Source: Antilocapra americana (lineage: Eukaryota > Chordata > Mammalia > Artiodactyla > Antilocapridae). Taken from it: DNA of 64,000 bases. The notes beneath the pieces are model-generated. The model was not told the origin of the DNA and searched no databases. It saw only the letters and a list, made by a program, of their open reading frames with translations. A program made the translations under genes and the position numbers. Below are positions 11,590 to 23,180 of the stretch, one piece after another (the first letter of the stretch is position 1; every line of letters begins with the position of its first letter). Location: the NCBI GenBank assembly GCA_007570785.1, contig ML661900.1, forward strand, positions 8,812,039 through 8,876,038, in the 5' to 3' direction.

Positions 11590-12420
11590 GTCTTAGCCGC
11601 AAGATTCTTCAATTACACCCAATGAACTAAAGTATAATCACCAATCTCGTTTTTTACACCACTGATGTTGCACATTCTATGAGTTTTGATAAATGTATGA
11701 TAGGTATCGACCATTTTAGTGCCACACAGGATAGTTTCTCTGCCTTAAAAATCCTATATTCTGCCTGTTTATCTCTCCTTCCCTCTGAACCCCTGGCAAT
11801 CAATGATTTTTACTATCTACATAGTTTTAGCTTTTCAAGAATATCATATACATGGACTCATATAGAATATTGCTTTTTAAGGTTGACTTTTTTCACTCAG
11901 TAATTAACATTTAAGATTCTTCCATGTCTTTTCATGGCTTGAAATCTCATTTTTCCAACACTAAATATCTGTTGTCTGAGTGTATCACAATTTATTTATT
12001 TGTTCAGCTACTAAAGAACATATTGGCTTGTACAACTTTGGGCAGCTATTAATAAAACTACTATAGACATCTTTGTGTAGGTTTTTGTGTGAATATTCAA
12101 CTCCTTTGGGCAAATAAACACCAAAAAGTTTAGTTGCTGGGCTATCTTCCAAAGTAGCTGTTCCATTTTGCATTCCCACCGGGAATGAATGAGAGTTTCC
12201 ATTGTGTCACATCCTCAACAGCATTTAGGGCTGCCAGTGTCTTGGATTTTGGCCATTCCAATGAGTGTATAATGCTTTACCGCTGTTGTTTTTGCATTTT
12301 TCCCAATGGCACATGATGTGGGGCATCTTTTCATATGCTTATTTACCATCTTTGTATCATCTTTGGTCTTTGACCATTTTTTAATCAGGTTGCTTAAATT
12401 TCCTCCATTCTCAAAGGCTT
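11590..12420 (-). mobile_element. L1M 3' end and ORF2 C-terminus, antisense
   Basis: Antisense L1M text includes TCTATGAGTTTTGATAAATG, TTCTTCCATGTCTTTTCATG and CTCCTTTGGGCAAATAAACACC. The minus-strand frames 11985-12179 and 12011-12202 are remnants of the ORF2 C-terminus (for example METLIHSRWECKMEQLLWK). The left boundary is approximate. Confidence 0.75.
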
Positions 12421-12454
12421 CAGACTGTCCCTAAGAATGTCACTAAGTTCTCCT

Positions 12455-12690
12455 TTACTCACTTCTTTCTGCTCTAGACAGCCACTCATCTGATTTCTAA
12501 CACTATAAATTCGCTTTACTTATTCTAGATAGTTATAAAAATTAAATCGTAATATTGTAATTTGTGTCTCACTACTTTTGCTTAATATAACATTTTGAAG
12601 ATTTATCCATGTTTTTTGCATGCACTAAAGGTTTTTTCCTTTAACTGCTGAGCTGTATAAATATACCACAAGTTGGTTTTTCATGCTTCT
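12455..12690 (-). mobile_element. L1M 3' region, second antisense fragment
   Basis: The same L1M interval as in the preceding element appears again (TATAACATTTTGAAGATTTATCCATG; GAGCTGTATAAATATACCACA). This is therefore a separate, older copy joined to it near 12420-12455. Confidence 0.55.
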
Positions 12691-12856
12691 CTTTTGTTTC
12701 ACAGGTTTTTAAGATCAATTTCCTTATTTCTCTTTGGTATTTTAGAGTGAACATGTATTCAGCTTTATTTCTAATCTTTCAAAAATTTCAAAGCTCTGTA
12801 TCCAATTTCTTATACCAAAATATTTGAATTTATTCTTGATTCTTCTTGTACTTAAA

Positions 12857-13124
12857 AAAAATTTAGTTATTTATTTTTGATTGTGCTGGGTCTTCGCTGC
12901 TATATGGGTTTTTCTCTAGATTTGGTGCATGGGCTTCTCATTGCAGTGGCTTCTCTCATTGTGGAGCACAGGCTCTATGGGCTTCAGCAGTTGCAGCTCT
13001 TGAGCTTGGTAGTTGAGTACACGGGTTTAGTTACCCTATGGCTTGTGAATCTTGCCAGAGCAAGGATCAAACCGGTGTCTCCTGAATTGCAAGGTGGATT
13101 CTTTAGGTCAACCAGGGAAGCCCC
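12857..13124 (-). mobile_element. CHR-type SINE, antisense
   Basis: A reverse-complement CHR SINE. It shows a poly-T/TTATTTATTTTTG tail at the left, a GTGGAGCACAGGCTCTATGG body, and the tRNA-derived head at the right (GGTCAACCAGGGAAGCCCC). The plus-strand frame 12877-13152 is a chance frame inside it. Confidence 0.85.
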
Positions 13125-13363
13125 AACTCTTCTTGTTCTTTTCCTCTTCTGATAATTACTGTGTGTAGACTAAACCCTTTAATTCTGTCCTAACCATGTG
13201 CTCTATTTCTCCATAATCACTGATGCCATTCTAATTTATCTACCAGTATTTCTTGCCTAAGATTTTGTAACTTTTGCATATTTAATCTCCAAACATAGTC
13301 TAGGGGGTCTCTAAACTATTTTTCCCCATGTATGCTTTTAAATAGAAAATCATTTCCTCTTTC

Positions 13364-13988
13364 AGTTCAATTCAGTTCAGTCACTCAGTCATGTCTGACT
13401 CTTTGTGACCCCATGGACCACAGCATGCCAGGCTTCCCTGTCCATCGCCAACTGCCGGAGTCTACCCAAATGCATGTCCATTGAGTTGGTGATGCCATCC
13501 AACCATCACATCCTCTGTCATCCTCTTCTTGTCCTGCCCACAGTCTTTCCCAGCATCAAGGTCTTTTCAAATGAGTCAATTTTTCGCATCAGGTAGCCTA
13601 AGTATTGGAGTTTCAGCTTCAACATCAGTCCTTCCAATAAATACCTAGGGCTAATCTCCTTTAGGATGGACTGGTTGGATCTCCTTGCAGTCTAAGGGAC
13701 TCTCAAGAGTCTTCTCCAACACCACAGTTCACCACCATCAATTCTTCGGTGCTCAGCTTTCTTTATAGTCCAACTCTCACATCCATACATGACTACTGGA
13801 AAAACCATAGCCTTGACTAGATGGACCTTTGTTAACAAAGTAATGTCTCTGCTTTTTAATATGCTGTCTAGGTTGGTCATAACTTTCCTTCCAAGAGTAA
13901 GCATCTTTTAGTTTCATGGCTGCAATCACCATCTGCAGTGATTTTGGAGCCCCCAAAAAATAAAGTCAGCCACTGTTTTCCCTGCTTA
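13364..13988 (-). mobile_element. BovB LINE 3' end, antisense
   Basis: The BovB 3' terminus lies at 13364 and the copy is 5'-truncated at about 13988. The minus-strand frame 13692-13904 preserves LGRKVMTNLDSILKSRDITL, VVMYGCESWTIKKAEHRRID and LWCWRRLLRVP from the C-terminal third of the RT protein. The frame is broken downstream. Confidence 0.9.
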
Positions 13989-14934
13989 CAACCCTTCAAA
14001 TGTTTTTTTTTTTTCAATTATAAATAAAGTGACTATCATGAATAAAGTGTACATGACTTTGATTACCTCAGTGATGTAGTGGACTCTCATCTTCACTAAA
14101 CTTTAGCTCCAGTAACCCTCATTTAGGACTTTCAAGACTCGGGGCTTTTGAACAAGTTTCTTTCCATATTTGTATGCATATTCCTATTCATATTTCAAAT
14201 TTCAGCTAAAATTACTTCATCAGGGAGATGTTTCTTGCGTTTACTAGTTAGATGAACCTCTCTTATTAAAGGTTACAAATCATCCTACATCCTGTTTTTT
14301 TCCCTCTTACCTTTTGACCATAATTCAGTTATTAATGAATTTGTTTAATGTCAATGTCTATATGTAAATACCTTTATAAGGTGAGATGCCATGTTCATTT
14401 CATCCATTGCTGTATTCATAGCACTTAATAAAGTACTTTAGTGCTTTAGATTATTAACTATTGATTGAACTGTGATGGCAAAAAGTATTTGCAATTGAGT
14501 ATATCAGTGATCTGTACTGAGAGAACAAGAGGCAAAAGAAAGAAGGCAAGATCTGGGGAAATATGGAGAGAAATACAGGGAGAACAGGACTTACAGAGGT
14601 GGAAAAGAATATGTTCTTCTGCCTTAAAAAAAGATTATGTCATTTGTTACTACAGTCAGAAGAGAAGATACTCCAAAGCAGCTATATCCAAACACCCAAA
14701 AATTCTTGTCTTAATAGAGGTAAACTAATATTTTATGGTATTTAAAGAACAATGATATAGGACTTTAATATTAGAAAGTTATGAGATAATAACTCATGTT
14801 CTAACTGGAACACAATCATTATGTTATTTTGAACACTAAAACTAGAAGGAACCAGCACACTGACTATTTTTGACATTTGTCTCTAATAAGAAATTTTACC
14901 TTGAGAAGCATCTATAGTGTGTTTTCACTCTGGT
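13989..14934. other. Unassigned DNA
   Basis: No recognised repeat or gene. The overlapping frames at 14465-14745 (60-87 codons) show no domain and look like chance. Confidence 0.4.
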
Positions 14935-14935
14935 A

Positions 14936-15100
14936 CTTTTTTTTTACTATGTAATCTAGGATAGTTATTTAAACCTTTCCCAGCCTCAGTTTCTTGCTTT
15001 GTATAAGATAATATTCATTTCGTAGCTTTGTTATGAGGATTAGATGAAGTAATACGTCATCATTAAGCCCACACCATAGTAATTTTCACACATGTGTTTG
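14936..15100 (-). mobile_element. MIR SINE, antisense
   Basis: Antisense MIR core text is visible: CCCAGCCTCAGTTTCTTGC, then TTATGAGGATTAGATGAAGT. An ancient mammalian SINE with moderate similarity. Confidence 0.65.
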
Positions 15101-15964
15101 GAAACTCAAGGCTATTGTATTTTTGTAATGTTCTTATTTTGTCATCATAACTGCCATTATCACTAGAAGAACATTTGGCTAAGGGTAAGGAAATTGTATT
15201 CTTTCTCAATAATGGAAAAAAGAATCTCTGGGCAGATGCATTAACTTCAAATTCAATGCTGTGATCTCAAAAATATGGCATATGGTATTCACCTTGTCAA
15301 CAGGAAAGGATCCTTGTGAGTAAATGAATGTGATGTAAATGAGTGAATAGATGTGAAGGCAATTTGAACATTGTAGGTTATCATTGTTAAGACTGGACCA
15401 TAACTTGGAAACACTGATTTAGAGCAAAATTCTAGTGAGGACAAGTTTATATATTTAATTCCTTTATGCAAAAGTTTTGTTCAATGGCCTAGCAGGGTGT
15501 TATCTCCTGGGGACTAGCCAGTGTTCATCTATTTTCTCTAGATTCCAGAACAAAGGTGATCATTTAAAAGTATATGTATATCAGCTAAATATACAAACAT
15601 TTTGAAAGAAAACAGTATTCTAATTAGAGGTCTGAAAGTCTTTAGTCCCCATGGATTTAACGTGCCAGTTTGATCACCTGCTGCATTATTTTGTGAGTTT
15701 TCATGTGTTGTCCTGTATTGTCATCTTTATTCACTTTCAGTGTTTGTCAGTCCACCTTCGGCCTGAAACCACTACTTTGTCATCTTCTTGTTTGAAAATG
15801 TGTCAACAGTTACTGTGTTTTACATTTTAACATAATGTTCTACATAGCATTACATTTAGATTTCCTGGATATAGGGTTTTTCTCTGGTGAAAGAGAAAAA
15901 AAAAAGTTTAGTTTAGACCTTTACAGAATTTAGTCCATTGCACACAGAATATCTTTCTTTATTC
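15101..15964. other. Unassigned DNA
   Basis: No gene or repeat recognised. Contains an A-run at 15895-15904. Confidence 0.4.
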
Positions 15965-16112
15965 ATTAGAGACAATATAAGAATGTGGTGGAAAAACACA
16001 GACCTTGAAGTCTATGAAACCCAAATTTGTGTGCTAGCTCTGTCATGTAATACTCTTCTCATCTTCAGGAAATTATCTATGCTTTTTAAGCTTCTGATCC
16101 TTCTTCTATAGT
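15965..16112 (-). mobile_element. MIR SINE, antisense, left part
   Basis: The MIR text (AAACACAGACCTTGAAGTC, CTAGCTCTGTCATGTAATAC, CTTCAGGAAATTATCTATGC) stops at a BovB insertion and resumes at 16443-16500 (AAATGAGATGATATAAGGCA). The two halves join into a single MIR. Confidence 0.65.
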
Positions 16113-16442
16113 ATGCACTTTACTGCAAGGAGATCCAACCAGTCCATCCTAAAAGAGATCAGTCCTGGGTGTTCATTGGAAGGACTGATGTTGAAACTGA
16201 AACTCCAATACTCTGGCCACCTGATGTGAAGAGTTGACTCATTGGAAAAGACCCTGATGCTGGGAAGGATTGAGGGCAGGAGGAGAAGGGGATGACAGAG
16301 GATGAAATGGCTGGATGGCATCACTGACTTGATGGACATGGGTTTAGGTAGACTCCGGGTGTTGGTGATAGACAGGGAGGCCTGGCGTGCTGCAGTTCAT
16401 GGGGTTGCAAAGAATTGGACACGACTGAGCAACTGAACTAAC
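16113..16442 (+). mobile_element. BovB LINE 3' end, sense, inside a MIR
   Basis: A short 5'-truncated BovB beginning at about CTGCAAGGAGATCCAACCAG and ending GACTGAGCAACTGAACTAAC. Only the last ~110 codons of the RT frame plus the 3' end are present, with in-frame breaks. It splits the flanking MIR. Confidence 0.9.
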
Positions 16443-16500
16443 TTACACATGAATATCGTAGAAATAAATGAGATGATATAAGGCACAAACCTTAGCGCCA

Positions 16501-17215
16501 CACAAGAACCAAGACTACACCAGAATGTGAGAATTAGATTCTGTTTCACTCTCACTTGAAGTTATATGCATACAAAAGGAACTGGAGACTAATCTCACCC
16601 TATTAGGGTGACAAACCCTCCTTTACTTGTAGAGCAATTAAATGCAAGCCCAGTGGGGATTGTCTGTTTAGTTCTGGGGACAAGGGAATGACATACCACT
16701 TTACAGGGGGGGCACAGCTGAATCCACAGTGCAGGGAGAGAGACATTAACCGTTATGCATACAAGTTATCTGAATGTAAACTGGTCAGTTGGACTGTTTG
16801 ATCTGTGTAAATTAATTTTCATTTAGAGATTACTTGGGCCTGTGAGGTCTTGAAGCTTGAATCTGCACTTTAAGAGATATTGGCAACTTACTCCCCCTGA
16901 ATGGGAAGAGCCTAATCATTTTTAGAGCTGGATCCCATTGTGACAAGACCGCCCCTGCTCATTGTGGTTTTTGGATGTCAGGAATACTCTTGCCCATTGT
17001 GAGGAGAGCAGTGAAAAGAAATCCATTCTTTAGACTGGCGTTGGTCAGGGCCAGGTCCATAGATACTTTTGGAGGATACTATGAAACTTCTTATAATATA
17101 CAGTGAGCCTTTTACCTCCTGTTCCAGAAGGCTCTGGGATTGATTATATCAATATTCACTCTATTTATAAGGCACTTTGGAATGTGCCTGGGCTGTGTTT
17201 CATGAATTTTATGAT
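16501..17215. other. Unassigned DNA
   Basis: About 700 bp, somewhat less AT-rich than its surroundings, with no recognisable gene or repeat. Confidence 0.4.
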
Positions 17216-17219
17216 TTAT

Positions 17220-17345
17220 AAAACTCAAGAGGCAGTAATATACCAGTACGAACTAAAGCTCAGATAATCTGTGTAACTTACCCCACATTCACATGGTGAA
17301 AGACTGGTGGTGCCAACATTTGAACTCAAGCAAGCTTACAGGAGA
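17220..17345 (+). mobile_element. MIR SINE
   Basis: Sense MIR core: AAAGCTCAGATAATCTGTG, TAACTTACCCCACATTCACA and CATTTGAACTCAAGC. Diverged but in the right order. Confidence 0.6.
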
Positions 17346-17429
17346 TTCATTTTCCTTGTGCATGGCTGGCAGACAAGGAATCATGCGGCCATGAAGAGAA
17401 GTCACCATAAGGAAGCACAAAAATAGACG

Positions 17430-17730
17430 GGCTATGTATAAAACCAATAAGCTACAAGGATAAGTTACAGGGAGATACAGCCAATATTTTATAATTATTT
17501 TAAGTATAATCTATAAAATATTGAACCACCATATTGTTCACCTAAAATTTTAATATAGTATTATACATCAACTATAGTTAGTTAGTCATGCCTGAGTCTT
17601 TGTGACCCCATGGACAATAGCCTGCCAGGCCCCTCTGTCCATGAAACTCTCCAGACAAGAATACTGGAGTGGGTTGCCATATCCTTCTCCAGGGTAAATC
17701 AACTATACTTTAATTTTAAAAAGTGGACTG
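17430..17730 (+). mobile_element. L1 3' end, sense, interrupted by a SINE
   Basis: The typical eutherian L1 3' UTR end is visible (GCCAATATTTTATAATTATT, GAACCACCATATTGTTCACC, then ATACATCAACTATA). It resumes after the SINE as AATCAACTATACTTTAATTTTAAAAAG. The SINE sits at 17577-17697. Confidence 0.75.
17577..17697 (-). mobile_element. Bov-A type SINE, antisense, with target duplication
   Basis: A short antisense Bov-A body (TTAGTCATGCCTGAGTCTTT ... ATACTGGAGTGGGTTGCCAT, CCTTCTCCAGG). It is flanked by the direct repeat ATCAACTATA at 17567-17576 and 17698-17707, a target-site duplication within the L1 3' end. Confidence 0.85.
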
Positions 17731-20355
17731 GAATCAATATTAGGACTTAACTGTTTCTGGACACATCTTAAGTGATAATTTAAACAAATCATGGAATGTT
17801 TATATAACAGAATAACATACCAAATCTGTATGTATTTATATGGATCTTCCTTTAAGCTATATTTTTAAATAAAAAAAATTCAGTATGTTGTTTCATTTTA
17901 GAATTTCTATAATGCAATATTTGTGCAACACAGAATATTTCTGGAAGTTCATACATGAAACTGACATGGTTACCTGTGTATAGAAGTACTGGGTAGATGA
18001 TAGTTATGGGGTTGGTAGCACTGACTAATCTCAGATTATTTTTTATACTTAAAACAGTTCTGCTTAAGGTAGTTTAGTAAAGAAAATTGTATTTTAAGAT
18101 TGAGAGAGCACTTTCAACCTTATCTCAAAGTGGTCTACATTTTTTAAAAAAACATTGTGTATCATGTCTAAAAGAAGATTAGTAATACAGGTAGAGGCAA
18201 TATTGATTTATGCATAGTGATCTTCCCTTAGTATTCTAGATAATCTTTGGGTTTATTTTATCTCTGTCAGCAGAAAGTATGATTAGAATTTAGTGAAGGT
18301 ATTATTTTTCATCTAGAAATTGAAAATATGAATTATTTAAAAAAAAAAAAAGCAAAGGACAGAGCATTCACCTATTTTACTCAATCAATTTACACTTTCA
18401 AAGTGGTGAAGAGGCCAGGTTGATAACACTGAACTGGTACATCAAAATAATTAAGCTTTAATCTCAGATTCAAAGACTTCAGCTTAGGGGTCATGAGGAA
18501 TCAAGAAGACATTTTCTTTTTAATCAGTCTGAGATGATTAGTAACTTTGCTTGTGGAATGATCATTTTCCAAGTATAGCAATGCCATGGTGTAGTAAAAT
18601 AGAGGGAAAAGATTAAGGAGTTTAATTTACTTGGCATGTTATAACTATGTTTATTAAAATACTAAGAATTACAGCAAAACTTTATTATTTGTTAATATTA
18701 CTTTTGCCTCAATGGGGGTTATATTGAGAAAATAATATCTAGACATAAAGGCCATTGCCAAGCTATATTTTTTAAAAATATATTTTTCTACTTTCTTATA
18801 AAATAACCCCCTGGGTACTTATAATGAAATCTATTTCTTTGTTGGAATGTAATTCTTCCCCCTCCCTCCATAAGCTTTCCATCTCTGGTTTATTGCTATA
18901 ATGTTGTTCAAATAAAAAGACAGGTTCAGAATTCTGATATGTTAATCACAATGCCTTATATCATAAGAAAAAGGATAAAGAGGACTGTGAATTATTTCTC
19001 AACAAATGTTTTGTTTGCATAATGCCACACTTGGGATCTTCCTTCTGGTTTTAAGGTTTTATCATGAAATTAATTGAATTCAGTAAATACATGCAAAGAG
19101 CTGTAATAAATGTAGAAAATCCACGTTAAATAAAAAATATCTTCCCCAAAATAGAATTGAAGGTTTTGTAAAGAGGTCAGTGATTTTAACATGCCAGGTC
19201 TTATAACTTTGGCTTGTTTTAGTAGTCAGTAAGTCTTTTTCAGGATCAATAGGTATTCTTTGATTTCCAAGAAGAAAGTTGGTATCAATAGGGTTGAAAT
19301 ATGCAAAATAAATACCAAGAAAATATGGACAGCTTTCTAAGCATTTCTCATGACAGTGGTATATTATGTAATAATACCTTATGATGGGAACCATCTTTGC
19401 TATGAGAAACATGGTATATTTAGAAAGGACAAGAATATATTTATCAGGGCTCGAATCATATTTGGCAGGGGTTCCTGAGAGTTTAAAGGGAAAAAAATGT
19501 GTAAAAAATGTTGGGTAAAGATGTAAGAGAGGCATGCTATACTTGCAAGCAGCAGCTTGTCTTTCCAGCCTGGTCTTGTGATTTGTGTCCTTCATGGTAT
19601 GAGCCATAATGTTTTTGCTGTACTGAGAACTTTAACACCTATAACACAATCATCTTCTAGTGGGATAATTATTGTTTGTTAGAATTTTCAGAACTTCCCA
19701 AATACCTACATGAACTGCTTTACAGACTGCAAAGAAGCATACAACACAAACTGAGAAAAATAAGACTAAGATCTTGTTGTATAAGGAATGTTGCTAAAAT
19801 TGTCTGTTTGCTTTACTTATAAGATTCACAAATAATTGTGATTTGAGGTCTAACAGATCCGGAAATAAACTTTAAACAAACAAAAAAAAGTGGTTTCTTT
19901 ATTCAAATAATATGAAGACTGTGTAAATATTATCAAACTCACATCATTAAATAAGAACAGTTTGCTACTATCCATTTGTTATCTTAGCTCAATATAATTC
20001 TTATGAATATACCTATAAAATGTAAACAATACATACTGTGTGTGCATATATATTTATACATATTTATATATATAAAACTCTCTCCATAATACCTTTTCAG
20101 GGATTAGCATTTTCCCTTTTTAATTTTGTGTTTGCTTCACTATCTCTAAATAATATGGTTATATTACTATTTCTCTTTATAAATGAAACATAAACATCTA
20201 TTGACATTATTATTATGGTATTTCCTCAAAAGTTTTGCTGCTTTCCAGTTTTATCATTGATAATGTTTAATAATTTAAGTAGTATATTTTAAAATTTTTC
20301 CTGTTAATTTTTACTTACACATTTTAAATTTATGTACAATAAAATTCATTCATTC
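17731..20355. other. Unassigned DNA with one long open frame
   Basis: About 2.6 kb without a recognised repeat. It contains a 175-codon open frame on the minus strand (19607 to 19080). Its ATG has A at -3 and G at +4. No domain is recognised; lysine, tyrosine, phenylalanine and isoleucine are frequent, as expected of AT-rich DNA. No splice or poly(A) context was established, so it is not called a gene. Confidence 0.35.
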
Positions 20356-21490
20356 TGTTACCAAACTCAGGTTTGGCTGCTCACTATTCAAAAGTCAACA
20401 CTCAAGAGACAAGTGCTGGTAGAAACAGAAAGACTGCTTTATTTAGGTGGCTGGTAATCTAAGGAGAAGGCAGAATTGTGTCCTGTCCAGAACCAGCTCT
20501 AATGATTTTACCATGGAAATTTTTAAACGGAAAAAAGGGAATTAATCTCAGTTAATCACTGAGTTAGGGAGTTGGATTTTTTGCGATTCCCACTATGTGC
20601 AGGCTTGTTGACTCCTTGTGATCTTTAGATGCTATCTTGTTCTCACCATCTGCTTGTGAAATTGCCAAAGGAAGAAGCTAGGGAAAAAGACCAGATCTTT
20701 TTCTAGTCATCTGTTAATTATTTATTCTTCATTTTTACTTCTTTAATTTAAAAAAAGGAATCAGCAGGTTAGGAAAGGTACACTGTTATCAAAAGATTTG
20801 AAAGTTGTGCCTGGGCTGGAGGTTAGTTAAGCATGGGGGCATCTGCTATAAAGGTTGGTAAATATATAGTTTTGCTAAACTGATGAGTTGAAAGGGGCCT
20901 TCTGGAGAAAGCTGCTGCCTGCAAAGAGCTGCTTACAAATCCCCACACTCAGACATTATTCCATTTCTATTGGACTATGCGTAAAAGTCTCCCTATGTAA
21001 CTTCTTCATGTTGATACAGGGTACCACCTTCTTAGAGTGGGTTGATATGGGTCTGTAGTGTCTCTTTGCTAACAATTTTAGTTACCTACTTATATATACT
21101 TGTAGAACAAGCTGTAATTATTTTGATGATGTCCACAAAGATACACGTTGTTATGAGCAATAGTGTTTATTATTCCTGTTCTCTTGAGGCCTGTTTTGAG
21201 AATTGTGCTAGCCAGAGTTTCAGTACTGCTCAAGATGGAGCAGCTTATGTTTGTCACGGCTAACTCCTGATGGTCATAGGATTAGTTTTTTTCCCTCTGG
21301 TGATAGTTCTAGTATCTGTAAAACAACTCAGGAATGTGCATCAGAGGCAGAAAGATTCTGTGACTCTGTCATGCAAATCACTGACTGTTTTGTGCATACT
21401 CCTCTGTGAGGAGGTCTGAGACACTTTAGCTTTTCTATAAGCAGAAGCAGGGGACATGGTGGAGTCTTCAGACTTGGGAGGGTCTGAAGG
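20356..21490 (-). mobile_element. ERV long terminal repeat (solo LTR-like), antisense
   Basis: Read on the minus strand, the 3' end has the layout of a retroviral LTR: an AATAAA signal (TTTATT at about 20438), about 80 bp of R/U5, and the terminus TTTGGTAACA at 20356-20365. The start of the LTR (higher coordinates) is not sharply defined; 21270-21490 may be outside it. No gag, pol or env frame is adjacent. The name of the family is not certain. Confidence 0.55.
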
Positions 21491-21499
21491 GTTCTACTT

Positions 21500-22095
21500 G
21501 GTTTCAGTTTTGATATATTTGTTTGAGTTTTGACAAATACACAGAGTTGTGTAACTACCAAAATGAGCAAGGTATAGGGCAATTCTATCATCCAGAATAT
21601 TCCCCAGTGCTGCCCTTAGTAATTAACCCCTTCCTCATCCCTAAAACCTGACATCTACCACTTAACTTTATTCTCTGTAGTTTTGCCTTTTCCAATATGT
21701 CATACAAATGAAATCAGGAAGCATATAGCATCTTTCCCTCATAATAGGCTAGAACCATGGGGTCACAAAGATTTGGACATGACTGAGCGACAAACATTTT
21801 CACATTCACTTTTCAGTGTGTATGTATATTGTTGCTTGTATCAATAATTCACACCTTCTTATTGCTGTGTATCATTGCACTGCATAAATTTACCAAAGTT
21901 TGTTTATCCTTTCATCAGTCAAAGGGTGTTTAGGTTGTCCCCAGTTTTTAGAGCACATGATTAAAACTACTGTGAACTTTGATGTACAGGAATTTTTGAA
22001 CATAAGTTTTATTTCCTTGGTAAATACTTAGGCGGAAGATTGTTGGGCCATATGATAAGTATGTCTACTTTTTTTTCAGGAGTCATTAATTTTAT
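21500..22095 (-). mobile_element. L1M 3' region, antisense, interrupted by a SINE piece
   Basis: Antisense L1M text: AGAGTTGTGTAACTACC, then TTTGCCTTTTCCAATATGTC to 21735. It resumes at 21816 with TTGCTGTGTATCATTGCACT-type text and CCAAAGTTTGTTTATCC. A Bov-A/BovB-type tail (21738-21815) lies between. Confidence 0.65.
21738..21815 (+). mobile_element. Bov-A/BovB tail fragment
   Basis: A 3'-end fragment only: ATGGGGTCACAAAGATTTGG, ACATGACTGAGCGACAAAC, then a CATTTTCACATTCACTTTT tail. It is too short to tell a SINE from a BovB end. Confidence 0.7.
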
Positions 22096-22204
22096 TTGTA
22101 TTGCTAAAGCAACAAAGAAGTATGTATTATATACTTTAAAGATTTTTACCTTTGTGAAATTTTGAGGGGATTTTATGTATGGCTCTTAATAACAATATGC
22201 ATTT

Positions 22205-23178
22205 TCTATTTTCTAAGTAAAATATTATTAACTCTAGTCACTATGGTGTATATTTCATCCCCATGACTTATTTATTTTATAACTGGAAGTTTGTACATTT
22301 TAGTCTCTTCATTCACTTCATCCACTCCCTCACCTACCACCTCTGTCAACGACCAGTCTGTTCTATCTATAGCTTGGCTTTGTTTGTTTAATTCCACATA
22401 TAAGTGAAAATAAACAGTATTTGTCTTTCTTAGTCTGACTTATTTCACTTAGCATAATACCCTCAAGATTCATCCATGTTGTTGCAGTAAGATTTCAATT
22501 TTTTCAATGGTTAGATAGTATTCCACTATATGTATCACAATACCTCTATATTTGTGCACATCAATAAACACTTAGCTAAACTCTTGACTGTATCACTTTT
22601 GCATTGCTAGCAGCAATGTATGAAATTTGAGTGCTCTGCAAACTTGCCAGGGCATGTGACTTTATCAGGTTCTCTTTGTATCTGTTGTTTGCTGATCTGA
22701 TAGATGTGCAGTGGTGTCTATTTTTGGTCTTACTCCACATTACCCGTAATGACTAATGATATTGAACATTTTTACATATACCTATTTGCCACTGGTATAT
22801 CTTCTATGGTAAAGTGGGTTTTTTTATTTAAATATTTTATTATTTTATTGGGTTGTTTTCTTGTTTGTGAGTTTTAGAAATTCTTTATATTCTAGGCATC
22901 CAAGTTCCTTGTGAGGAATAATTTACAAATATTTTTCCCAATCTGTAGTTTGTTTGTTAATTCTTTTTTAACAGTATCATTCACAGAAAAAAAAAGTGTT
23001 TTTAATTTCGATGAAGTCTAATCTATCAATATTTTCTTTGGGGGAATCATGCTTTTGATCTTCCATATAAGAATCCTTAGTCTGTTCCAAAGGTCATGAA
23101 AATTATTTTCTACGTTTTCCTTTATAAGTTTTATAATTTTACATTTTATACGTTTATGATCTGTTTTGAGTTAACTAT
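22205..23178 (-). mobile_element. L1M, antisense, left of mariner
   Basis: Continuous antisense L1M text from the 3' UTR through ORF2 (AGTCACTATGGTGTATATTTC; TTTCACTTAGCATAATACCC; TTTATATTCTAGGCATCCAA; GATGAAGTCTAATCTATCAA). It is cut at TTAACTATTA by a mariner and continues at 24383. Confidence 0.8.
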
Positions 23179-23180
23179 TA

